From NCBI GenBank assembly GCA_028749105.1, contig JAQUQF010000068.1, forward strand, positions 1-8,355: a DNA stretch of 8,355 nt, given 5' to 3'. This DNA comes from Acidobacteriota bacterium (GTDB lineage: Bacteria > Acidobacteriota > Aminicenantia > UBA2199). This document shows, one piece after another, positions 1 to 6,584 of this stretch. A program made the position numbers and the translations under genes. The notes beneath the pieces are model-generated. The model searched no databases. It was not told the origin of the DNA and saw only the letters and a program-made list of their open reading frames with translations. Every line of letters starts with the position of its first letter. Within the stretch, counting starts at the first letter, position 1.

Positions 1-674
1 ATGCTGGGGGCCAGCAGCAGCGTGTTATAGACGAAGGAATTCTTGTGGACGGCCAGCTTCGTTTCGGCGGCGGGCAGCATCTGCAGCGACGTCACCGAAA
101 AGATCGGAGTGGTGGCCAGCTGGCCCTGCAGCTGCGAGAGATCGGGGAGTGCGAACTCGACGTAGGCGACGGCAATCTTGGCGTAGTCCGGGGTGGACAG
201 GGCCAGGGCCAGCAGGTAGTTGCCGGCCGGGAAGATGTCGCCGGCAATGGAATAGTAGTTCAGCGCTTCCGCCTGGAACGTCGGCTGCGCCTCTTCCAGC
301 GCCATGCGGATATTGCGCTCGCGGACGACCTGCGGGGCGGCGCCTTCTGTGAGGCGGTAGACGCGCGTGAAGACGAGATGGTCGGACTTGAGCAGGGCAG
401 GGTTGTCCGCCGCGGCAGCGAAGCCGAGGTCGCCGTTCTTCAACTGGAACAGGAAGACGGGGTAGACCTGGTTCTGCTGGGCGGGCAGGTACAGGGTCTT
501 GAGATAGGTCATGGGGATGTCGCCGCGCCCCTGCTTCAGCGGCAGGCCGGCGTCCATCGCGGCTGCCACCTGGGGGGCGATCTGGATCGTCTGGGTGTTC
601 TGCTGGGCCGGCAGCTGCAGCGTGAGCACGAGCATGGTGATCAGAGCCATCCCGATTGCATTCCTTTTTTTCAT
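1..674 (-). CDS. Exported protein of unknown function, partner gene of the GWxTD lipoprotein (3' end cut by the window edge)
   Basis: The frame is open from an ATG at 674 to the left edge (224 complete codons, no stop), so the C-terminus is missing. I do not recognise a named family. Residues 1-23 look like a Sec signal peptide: a basic start (MKKR), a hydrophobic core over about residues 6-19, then LPA before QQ as a likely cleavage site. The mature part is rich in alternating hydrophobic residues, as expected of beta-sandwich domains. Around residues 148-175 it reads FPAGNYLLALAL..., a pattern resembling the last 32 residues of the GWxTD protein encoded just upstream. No catalytic motif is visible. 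The start is supported by AAGGAG nine bases upstream, and the 19-base gap after the GWxTD stop indicates one operon. I infer a periplasmic or surface accessory protein; export is well supported, function is not. Confidence 0.85.
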   Translation of the reverse strand, partial: MKKRNAIGMALITMLVLTLQLPAQQNTQTIQIAPQVAAAMDAGLPLKQGRGDIPMTYLKTLYLPAQQNQVYPVFLFQLKNGDLGFAAAADNPALLKSDHLVFTRVYRLTEGAAPQVVRERNIRMALEEAQPTFQAEALNYYSIAGDIFPAGNYLLALALSTPDYAKIAVAYVEFALPDLSQLQGQLATTPIFSVTSLQMLPAAETKLAVHKNSFVYNTLLLAPS

Positions 675-683
675 TTTATATTT

Positions 684-689
684 CTCCTT
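684..689 (-). promoter_or_regulatory. Shine-Dalgarno for the exported protein at 1-674
   Basis: Read on the minus strand this is AAGGAG, nine bases before the ATG at 674. It lies inside the 19-base gap after the GWxTD stop codon (694-696). It fixes the start of the left-edge gene and indicates that this gene is translated independently from a shared transcript. Confidence 0.75.
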
Positions 690-693
690 GAAT

Positions 694-1653
694 TTACAGC
701 TTGAACTTGATCTCTTTCCTGGCCTGGCTCTGATCGGCGCTGTTTTCCAGGACCACCAGGGCGGAATAGCTCCCGGCCGGCAGCCGGAATCCGTACTCGA
801 GCAGCGCATTCTTTCCCAGGTCGACCAGCATGCTGTCTGAGACGGCAAGCGGGCGCAGTTCTTCCTTGTCCAGGATTATTTTTCCCGCCGCGTCGCTGAT
901 GCGCACCGACAGCTTGAGCTTGGTTTCGTAGGTTTTGGTCGCTTCGTTCAGGGTCATGAGTGTTACGCGGTAGGGAACTTCAATCAGCAACTTACCTTCA
1001 CCCGGGCCTGTCTTTTGGCAGGATAGGGTGAAAGCGAACAGGCGGGCGACCGGCTCGATCCCCTTCGGCTTGAGCCTCATCTGGGCGACATTGATCATGC
1101 TGAGGTTGCGGACGCTCATCGGGTCGAGCTTGTATATGCCTTCGCGCAGGGAGTCGACGAAGATCACGGGAAACTGGCTGTAATACCAGATCTCGACCGG
1201 CGGACTGTAAAAAGTGTAGCCGGAGGGGTAGACGTCGCGCCGCTCCGGGGCGCCCAGCAGGATATGGACGCGGCCGCGGTCGGTCAGCCAGCCGGCGCTG
1301 CCTTCGTGGAACAGGTGGTTGGCCTCGTCGATGCGCCGGTAATACTCGTCGCGGAATTCATTCTCCTCGGAGGAGGGGTCGGGATCGCGGGCTTTCCAGA
1401 ATTCCTCGATGAACTTCGCGCGCTCCTCGGGGGGAGTGTTCCTGAATTGCTTGGACTCCTGCCTGGTGATCAAATAGCGGACCTCGGAGAGGAACTGTTT
1501 GTCCTCGGAAGGCATGGTGCGCACGGCCTTGCCCTTTGCCGAACAGGAGGCCAGCACCAGCAGCAGGAGGATGGTGCTGCCCTGGAAAAAGGATTTCATC
1601 ACCGGGCACAGCGCCGTGTCAGCCGGTGAAGGCAATGAGTTTTTGTTTTTCAT
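694..1653 (-). CDS. GWxTD domain-containing lipoprotein
   Basis: With the start used here the protein has 319 residues. It carries the family hallmark GWLTD at residues 121-125, within SAGWLTDRGRVHILLGAPE, followed by an aromatic EIWYYSQFPVIFVD stretch. Before it lies a charged helical segment (about 50-115) with FIEEFWKARDPDP, typical of GWxTD proteins. The C-terminal part (about 200-319) looks like a beta-sandwich and ends in RLPAGSYSALVVLE. A hydrophobic stretch LLLLVLASC with a lipobox Cys at residue 37 predicts a lipid-anchored envelope protein. The domain's biochemical role is unknown. The start is uncertain: the frame extends to an ATG at 1680, but a candidate promoter would begin transcription inside that extension; a third Met at 1599 gives the most compact signal peptide (MKSFFQGSTILLLLVLASC). 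None has a strong Shine-Dalgarno. It is the first gene of a pair with the exported protein downstream. Confidence 0.9.
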   Translation of the reverse strand: MKNKNSLPSPADTALCPVMKSFFQGSTILLLLVLASCSAKGKAVRTMPSEDKQFLSEVRYLITRQESKQFRNTPPEERAKFIEEFWKARDPDPSSEENEFRDEYYRRIDEANHLFHEGSAGWLTDRGRVHILLGAPERRDVYPSGYTFYSPPVEIWYYSQFPVIFVDSLREGIYKLDPMSVRNLSMINVAQMRLKPKGIEPVARLFAFTLSCQKTGPGEGKLLIEVPYRVTLMTLNEATKTYETKLKLSVRISDAAGKIILDKEELRPLAVSDSMLVDLGKNALLEYGFRLPAGSYSALVVLENSADQSQARKEIKFKL

Positions 1654-1663
1654 GTAGTTTTTC

Positions 1664-1693
1664 TTGGACCCAAGCAACATAGTATATCATATT
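1664..1693 (+). promoter_or_regulatory. Candidate promoter for the metallopeptidase/sulfatase-fold operon
   Basis: TTGGAC (1664-1669) could serve as a -35. Possible -10 hexamers are TATCAT (1685-1690, 15-base spacer) or CATATT (1688-1693, 18-base spacer). It overlaps the opposite-strand promoter candidate, so the two directions may compete or share a regulator. The evidence is weak: the spacers are off the optimum and the match was made by eye. Confidence 0.25.
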
Positions 1694-1709
1694 TCATTTT
1701 TTCCTACAA
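1681..1709 (-). promoter_or_regulatory. Candidate sigma70-type promoter for the GWxTD operon
   Basis: On the minus strand TTGTAG (1704-1709) and TATACT (1681-1686) are separated by 17 bases; the -10 hexamer matches the consensus at five of six positions and the -35 at three (TTG). Transcription would begin near 1674. This is just inside the longest possible GWxTD reading frame, which argues for the shorter start. It was found by eye in an AT-rich stretch, so chance resemblance is possible. Confidence 0.35.
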
Positions 1710-1714
1710 AAAGG
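1708..1714 (+). promoter_or_regulatory. Shine-Dalgarno-like AAAAAGG before the metallopeptidase gene
   Basis: AAAAAGG ends five bases before the ATG at 1720, an acceptable spacing. The next in-frame ATG at 1729 (MKKRLL...) would have 14 bases of spacing. The site therefore favours 1720, although a start at 1729 would give an equally good signal peptide. Confidence 0.45.
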
Positions 1715-1719
1715 TTACA

Positions 1720-4140
1720 ATGATTCCCATGAAAAAGCGACTCCTGGTACTGGGCCTACTCTTGTGGGTAGCGGTTCCGATATTCGCTACGGAACCGCAG
1801 GAACCCCTGGCAGCGGCCATTCGTCAAAAGGACTGGCCCGCCCTGGCCGCCCAGTTCAGCGATGACACCCACCTGCAGCTGGCCGCTTATTTTCAGGAGT
1901 GCCAGGATGTCGGCTTCAGCCCGGTGCGGCCGAACGACCTGATGTTCTTCGCCCGCTTCCGGGATGTCGCCGAGATCGGCGAGCTCACCTATGAGCGCGA
2001 GAACGACAAGTATTGCCGCCTGGCGTTGAAGCGCGTCATCAAGCCCATGCATTTCATCCGCTCCTTTTCCCGCTACGCCGTGACCGATCGCCGCCTGCGC
2101 ATGGGCGATGCCGAGATCCACTTCAAGAAAGGGACCCTCATCCGCGGTCTGCCGATCGGCAACGTGTTCCTGTTCAACGGCGAATGGGAGTTCCGCATCC
2201 GGCCCGAATCCGAGGAGGAGCGGCTGACCCTGCAGACCCTGGAACGCAGCGATACGCTGGCTAGGGAGTCCCGGGCCGGCATCTTCGTTGTCAGCCGCCC
2301 GGAAGAGCTGCTGGCAGGGCTGGACGCCCCGGAGCCCTGCGCCGGGCCGGTTGACGAGGAGACCCGGGTGCTGTACAAGATGTTTCAGGATCGCTGGGGC
2401 ATGCCCGTTACGTTTTTCGACGAGCCCTGGTACTTTCCCTTCGCTGCCGATTTCAACGCGGCCTTTTTCAATCGCAAGCCGGGCAAGTCGTATTTTCGCT
2501 ACATTTTCAACAGCGCCAATTCACCCGATACCGTCATGGTGCTGATGCCGGAGAACAAGTTCTACCTGAGCTACAACGCTGTCAAGGGGCTGAAGTTCAC
2601 CCAGCAGGAGATCGATGAATTGGAGGACCTGCAGCTGAACCTGTTCATCAATCCCCAGGCGGACTTCCTCTCGGCGACCTCAGTCCTCAGATTCAAGGAG
2701 CCGTCGAGCATCAAGACGGTCAACCTCGACCCGGGGCTGGTCGTCAAGGGTTTCGGCCGCTCGCAGGAGAGCGAATTGCAATTGTTCCGCCGCGAGGACA
2801 CCTATTACCTCCTGGGAGAGGGGGTGGAAAAGTTCAGTTTCTATTATGCCGGCGACATTGCTACCAGCCGCGAAAGCGGTGACCTGGCCAGGGTCATGCT
2901 GCGCGACCGTTCGTCCAAAAACACCGACCATTACTATATCCTGGACCGCGACCAGAACTTCTATCCCAATCCCGGACAGCACTTTTTTAAAAGTCGGCTG
3001 CAGGTCTCGCTGCCCGCGTCCCTGCAGTGCCTGGCCTCGGGCAGCCTGCTCTCGCGGCGCAAAATGGGGGAGCGCAGCGAGTTCACTTTCGAAAGCTCCG
3101 GCAGCAAGGGCGTCTCCCTGGTCTGCGGCGCCTTCGAAAAGCTCATGACCGTCCCCGCCGCGCTGCCGGTGCAGGTGTACGGCAGCCCGAAGCTGCGGCT
3201 CAAGGAGTCCCTTTCCGCCGAGGCGATCGGGGGATGCGTCGACTTCCTGACGGAGAAGTTCGGTCCCCTGGATCTCCCCGAATTGAACCTGCTGCTGCGC
3301 CGCTGGCCGGATTACGGCGGCTGGAGCAACCGCGGCTTCCTGATCCTGAACCTCATGGGCACCCATGTCATCGATGACGACGTGAGCATGATCCGCAGGC
3401 TGCGCAGCGACAGCCCGGTGGTGTTCAGCGACATCACCCGCGACAACCTGGTCCACGAGCTGGCTCACCAGTGGTGGGGCGGGGTCATTTCCTGGAAAAC
3501 CTACCAGGACCAGTGGCTGACCGAGGGGCTGGCCCAGTTCGCCACCCTGCTGTACCTGGAAAGCATGCTGGGGGAGAGCCAGTTCCGCAGGGTCGTGGCC
3601 GGGGCCAAGCGCTGGGTGTTGCGCAAGAACGATGCCGGGCCGGTCATCTACGGCAGGCGCATCGCCAACCTCAGCGGCGACCTGAAAGCGTTCCAGAGCA
3701 TCGTCTACAACAAGTCGGCGCTGGTCTTCCTGATGCTCAAGGAGATGCTGGGCGAGAAGGAGCTGCTGCAGCGCCTGCGCCAGGTCCTGGCCGACTTCAA
3801 GCAGCAGAGCCTGGCCACGGCGCGCTTCATCCGCCACGTCAGCCGCGACGAGGAAAGGCTGAAAAAATTCTTCAACGGCTGGATATTCTCGCGCAAACTG
3901 CCCAGGGTCCGCTATCATGTTGTCATCCGCGGCCAGAACGCCGCGGTCGCCTTCAGCCAGGAGAACACCGATTTCGTGTTCCCGGTCTCCATCCGCGTCG
4001 CCGCCAGCGAAGGCACGTACGCGCGCACTCTGGTCGTGGAAGAGAAGAACCAGGTATTCAAGATATTTGAGAATTCTCCCATTCTGTCGATCGAGATCGA
4101 TCCCCTGGCTTCTCCGATCGACCTGAAACAAGATGATTGA
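1720..4140 (+). CDS. Secreted M1-family (gluzincin) metallopeptidase with a non-canonical GAMEN region
   Basis: The product has 806 residues. Residues 1-23 are a Sec signal peptide (MKKR, hydrophobic core, IFA before TEP). The zinc site is complete: H579-E580-L-A-H583 followed by QWWGG, with the third ligand E602 in LTEGLAQF exactly 19 residues after H583. Y663 in VYNKSALVFLML matches the transition-state Tyr of M1 enzymes, so hydrolysis should be possible. The exopeptidase motif GAMEN is replaced by GGWSN (533-537, within YGGWSNRGFLIL), losing the Glu that binds a substrate's free N-terminus. Residues 24 to about 310 are an N-terminal region I do not recognise; about 310-530 resemble the M1 N-terminal beta domain; about 720-806 look like a beta-sandwich without the large helical C-domain of classic aminopeptidases. 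It is likely a periplasmic or surface peptidase, with cleavage mode uncertain. It is the first gene of a pair with the sulfatase-fold gene. Confidence 0.9.
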   Translation: MIPMKKRLLVLGLLLWVAVPIFATEPQEPLAAAIRQKDWPALAAQFSDDTHLQLAAYFQECQDVGFSPVRPNDLMFFARFRDVAEIGELTYERENDKYCRLALKRVIKPMHFIRSFSRYAVTDRRLRMGDAEIHFKKGTLIRGLPIGNVFLFNGEWEFRIRPESEEERLTLQTLERSDTLARESRAGIFVVSRPEELLAGLDAPEPCAGPVDEETRVLYKMFQDRWGMPVTFFDEPWYFPFAADFNAAFFNRKPGKSYFRYIFNSANSPDTVMVLMPENKFYLSYNAVKGLKFTQQEIDELEDLQLNLFINPQADFLSATSVLRFKEPSSIKTVNLDPGLVVKGFGRSQESELQLFRREDTYYLLGEGVEKFSFYYAGDIATSRESGDLARVMLRDRSSKNTDHYYILDRDQNFYPNPGQHFFKSRLQVSLPASLQCLASGSLLSRRKMGERSEFTFESSGSKGVSLVCGAFEKLMTVPAALPVQVYGSPKLRLKESLSAEAIGGCVDFLTEKFGPLDLPELNLLLRRWPDYGGWSNRGFLILNLMGTHVIDDDVSMIRRLRSDSPVVFSDITRDNLVHELAHQWWGGVISWKTYQDQWLTEGLAQFATLLYLESMLGESQFRRVVAGAKRWVLRKNDAGPVIYGRRIANLSGDLKAFQSIVYNKSALVFLMLKEMLGEKELLQRLRQVLADFKQQSLATARFIRHVSRDEERLKKFFNGWIFSRKLPRVRYHVVIRGQNAAVAFSQENTDFVFPVSIRVAASEGTYARTLVVEEKNQVFKIFENSPILSIEIDPLASPIDLKQDD

Positions 4141-6565
4141 ACGCGAGCGCGGCGCCGGCCGCGATTTTTTTTCGCTGCCGGCCCTGGCCGCCCTGGCGGT
4201 TTTCCTTTTGACGGCTGCGGCCTGCGCCGGCAGGAAGGACGGTCCGTTCAATCTCCTGGTCATCACCCTGGATACCACGCGCGCCGACAGCATCGGCGCC
4301 TATGGCAATGCCGATGCCGCCACTCCCCAACTCGACCGCTTGGCAGCCGGCGGGATCATGTTCCGCAATTGCTATGCAGCGGTCCCCTTGACCCTGCCTT
4401 CCCATTGCACGCTGTTCACCGGCCGCTACCCGCTGGCCCACCGGGTGCGGAACAACGGCACATACTACCTGCCCGCCGACGAGACCACCCTGGCCGAGAT
4501 CCTGAGGGCGCGCGGTTTCCGTACCTTCGCCTGCATCGCCTCATTCACCCTGCTGTCCAAGTTCGGGATCGGCCAGGGCTTCGAGGCCTTTGACGAGACA
4601 TTCCGGCAGAAGCAGGCAACCCTCAATTACAATGACGAAATCCCCGCCGATGAGATCACCAGGAAATTCGCGGCCTGGCTCGAGAACAACCGCGGCGGGC
4701 GTTTTTTCACCTGGCTGCATTTTTTCGATCCGCACAGCCCGTACCGCGTCCACCCGGAAGTGGACGGACGCTTTGCCGCGTCCGAGCGGCTCAAATATGA
4801 GGGGGAGATCGCCTATGTGGACCTGCACATCGGGAAGATCATCCGCCTGCTCGAGTCCAAAAAACTGCTGGAGAAAACGATCCTGGTCATCGTGGGCGAC
4901 CATGGGGAGGCGTTCGGAGAGCACGGGGAGTTCGGCCACGGCATTTTCTGCTACGAGGAAAGCCTGAAAGTCCCCCTCATACTCTATAACTCCATCCTGT
5001 TTGCGAAGAACAAGCGCATCGACAGCCGGGTCAGCCTGGCCGACGTCTTGCCTTCGCTTCTGCACTATCTGGCGATCCCCTGCCCGGAAGGGGTGCAGGG
5101 GAAGAGTTTTCACAACCTCGCCGCCGGAGAAAGGGAAAAGCGGCAGCGCGACATCTATTTTGAAAGCCGCTTCGGAATGGAGGCCAACAACTGGGCCCCG
5201 ATCACGGGATTGATCGCGGACGGTCACAAGTATATTTCGCTGGTCGAGCCTGAGTTGTACGACCTTGGGCGCGATCCCGGCGAGCGGGCCAATCTGTACC
5301 GGCAAAAAAACATCCTGGCCCGCGACCTGGACCAGAAGCTCCGCCGCTTCATCATCGAGCGTGCCCCTGCCGGGAAAGCGGGCCGGCGCGAACTCAGCGT
5401 GGACGACCTGTCCAGCTTGAAGACGCTGGGATACATCACCCCCGCTTCGGCCAAGTCCAGGGACATGGTCGATCCCAAGCGCGGGCTCGGCCTCTACCTG
5501 GAGGTCGAAGCGCTGAAGCAGAAAGCCGCCGCCGGGGATTTCCTGGGGGCCCAATCCGGTCTGGAGCAGGTCATGGCGCGCAATCCCGGCGCGCTCCTGC
5601 CGAATTTCTTCGAACTGGAATTCACGGTCAAAAAAAACACCGGCCGGATGCCCGAGGCGCTGGCGGCCCTGGAGAAAGCCATCGCCGCCTTCCCCGGCCA
5701 GGACTCTTTCAAGATCATCCTGGCGACGGAGCTGGTGGCGCGAAACGAGCTTGCCCGGGCCCGGGAATTGTGCCGGGAGATCCTGGCGGGGAATCCCCGC
5801 TTTGCCGCCGCCTGGATCCTGCTCGGCGACATTTCCCGCAAGCAGAACGACCGGCAGCAGGCCGTCGCCCATTACCGGCAAGCCCTGGCGAGTGAGCCGC
5901 AGAACACGCGCGTGCGGGACATCCTGTCCGAGCTGTCGTTGCCGGCGGGCCGCACGGGCGGGGGCGATGCCGAGCGCCTGGCGGGCCTGGAGAGCGAGGC
6001 CGTGGCCTTGATCGCCGCCAACCGCCTGACCGAGGCCCGCACTGTCCTGGAGGATATCCTGCGGCTCGACCCGCGCCGGGTCGACGCCCTGGTCAACATG
6101 GGGACCGTTGCCTACCGCAGCGGCGAATTCGCGCCGGCCCTGCGCTATTTCCAGGAAGCCGCGCGCCTCGACCCCCGGCACGCCCTGGCGTTGAGCAACA
6201 TGGGCATCGTCTGTTTCAGCCTGTTCCAGAAAAACGGCGATCGCGCGCAGCTGCCGTTGGCCCTGGGGCATTTCAATGCGGCGCTGCGGCTGGATCCGCG
6301 CCTCGGCGATGCCTACAACGGCCGCGGTGCCGTCTACCTGGCGTTGAACAAGGGAGCCAAAGCCGTGGGCGATTTCAAGAAAGTGATCGCATTGAAGCCC
6401 GGGGACGTGGACGCCCATTTCAACGTGGCCTTCGCCCTGGTCAGCAGCGGGCGAAAAAGCGAGGCCTTGGACATCCTGGTCCGCTTCAAAAAGTCCTATT
6501 ACACGAAGCTTGCCCCCCAGGACCGGAGCGAATTGGACGCCCTGATCGCGGAGATCACTTCCTGA
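4133..6565 (+). CDS. Sulfatase/alkaline-phosphatase-fold lipoprotein fused to C-terminal TPR repeats
   Basis: The product has 810 residues. The N-terminus is a likely lipoprotein signal (hydrophobic 15-30, then AAAC with Cys31). Residues about 38-400 are a sulfatase-fold domain: metal-site LDTTRAD (D47, D52), nucleophile loop PLTLPSHCTLFTGRYP, DPHSPY (199-204), and GDHGEAFGEHGEFGHG (D256, H257, H269). The nucleophile position is Thr87 in TLPSH rather than Cys/Ser in C/S-x-P-x-R, so formylglycine conversion is not expected; a Thr nucleophile is instead known in phosphotransferases of this superfamily such as EptA and LtaS. After a linker with LSSLKTLGYI (426-435), residues about 450-800 are TPR helices, clearest from about 612 (DPRRVDALVNMGTVAYRSG). 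I infer a phospho- or sulfo-ester hydrolase/transferase docked to partner proteins. Only ATG 4133 is possible (in-frame stop at 4124); it overlaps the metallopeptidase end by 8 bases with no clear Shine-Dalgarno, suggesting translational coupling. Confidence 0.88.
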   Translation: MIERERGAGRDFFSLPALAALAVFLLTAAACAGRKDGPFNLLVITLDTTRADSIGAYGNADAATPQLDRLAAGGIMFRNCYAAVPLTLPSHCTLFTGRYPLAHRVRNNGTYYLPADETTLAEILRARGFRTFACIASFTLLSKFGIGQGFEAFDETFRQKQATLNYNDEIPADEITRKFAAWLENNRGGRFFTWLHFFDPHSPYRVHPEVDGRFAASERLKYEGEIAYVDLHIGKIIRLLESKKLLEKTILVIVGDHGEAFGEHGEFGHGIFCYEESLKVPLILYNSILFAKNKRIDSRVSLADVLPSLLHYLAIPCPEGVQGKSFHNLAAGEREKRQRDIYFESRFGMEANNWAPITGLIADGHKYISLVEPELYDLGRDPGERANLYRQKNILARDLDQKLRRFIIERAPAGKAGRRELSVDDLSSLKTLGYITPASAKSRDMVDPKRGLGLYLEVEALKQKAAAGDFLGAQSGLEQVMARNPGALLPNFFELEFTVKKNTGRMPEALAALEKAIAAFPGQDSFKIILATELVARNELARARELCREILAGNPRFAAAWILLGDISRKQNDRQQAVAHYRQALASEPQNTRVRDILSELSLPAGRTGGGDAERLAGLESEAVALIAANRLTEARTVLEDILRLDPRRVDALVNMGTVAYRSGEFAPALRYFQEAARLDPRHALALSNMGIVCFSLFQKNGDRAQLPLALGHFNAALRLDPRLGDAYNGRGAVYLALNKGAKAVGDFKKVIALKPGDVDAHFNVAFALVSSGRKSEALDILVRFKKSYYTKLAPQDRSELDALIAEITS
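4148..4172 (+). terminator. Terminator-like GC hairpin plus T8 at the gene overlap, inside the sulfatase-fold coding region
   Basis: CGCGGC (4148-4153) and GCCGCG (4158-4163) form a perfect six-base-pair GC stem around a four-base loop, followed by one A and eight T's (4165-4172). This is the form of a Rho-independent terminator. It begins eight bases after the metallopeptidase stop codon, but also lies within codons 6-14 of the next gene. It could end part of the transcripts after the peptidase gene, with ribosomes starting at 4133 preventing stem formation. The T8 tract is also a slippage-prone homopolymer. Shape is seen directly; activity is inferred. Confidence 0.4.
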
Positions 6566-6584
6566 GGGGGCGGAGGGGTCCCGA

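Noticed and set aside
45..704. A 219-codon plus-strand frame at the left end
   Set aside because: Its translation is arginine/glycine/glutamine-rich without motifs. The minus strand has a signal peptide and Shine-Dalgarno in the right place.
2981..2994. AT-rich palindrome ACTTTT-TT-AAAAGT inside the metallopeptidase gene
   Set aside because: It encodes in-frame residues of a conserved-looking segment, has a two-base centre too short for a stable hairpin, and has no partner copy nearby.
4086..4120. Cluster of GATCGA/CGATC repeats near the metallopeptidase 3' end
   Set aside because: It encodes Ile-Glu-Ile-Asp and Ile-Asp with common codons; copies are short and irregular, so chance and codon use explain them.
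2680..4293. A 537-codon open frame on the minus strand, antisense to the metallopeptidase
   Set aside because: It has the same antisense composition and runs across the end of one real gene into another. The plus strand encodes the HELAH zinc site here.
4541..6418. A 625-codon open frame on the minus strand, antisense to the sulfatase-fold/TPR gene
   Set aside because: Its product is low in recognisable motifs, with glutamine/glycine/alanine/leucine-rich composition typical of antisense frames in GC-rich genes. The plus-strand frame carries clear family motifs over the same bases.
6566..6584. GGGG/TCCC pairing in the convergent gap as a shared terminator
   Set aside because: The stem would be only three or four bases with almost no loop, and there is no T-tract on either strand.
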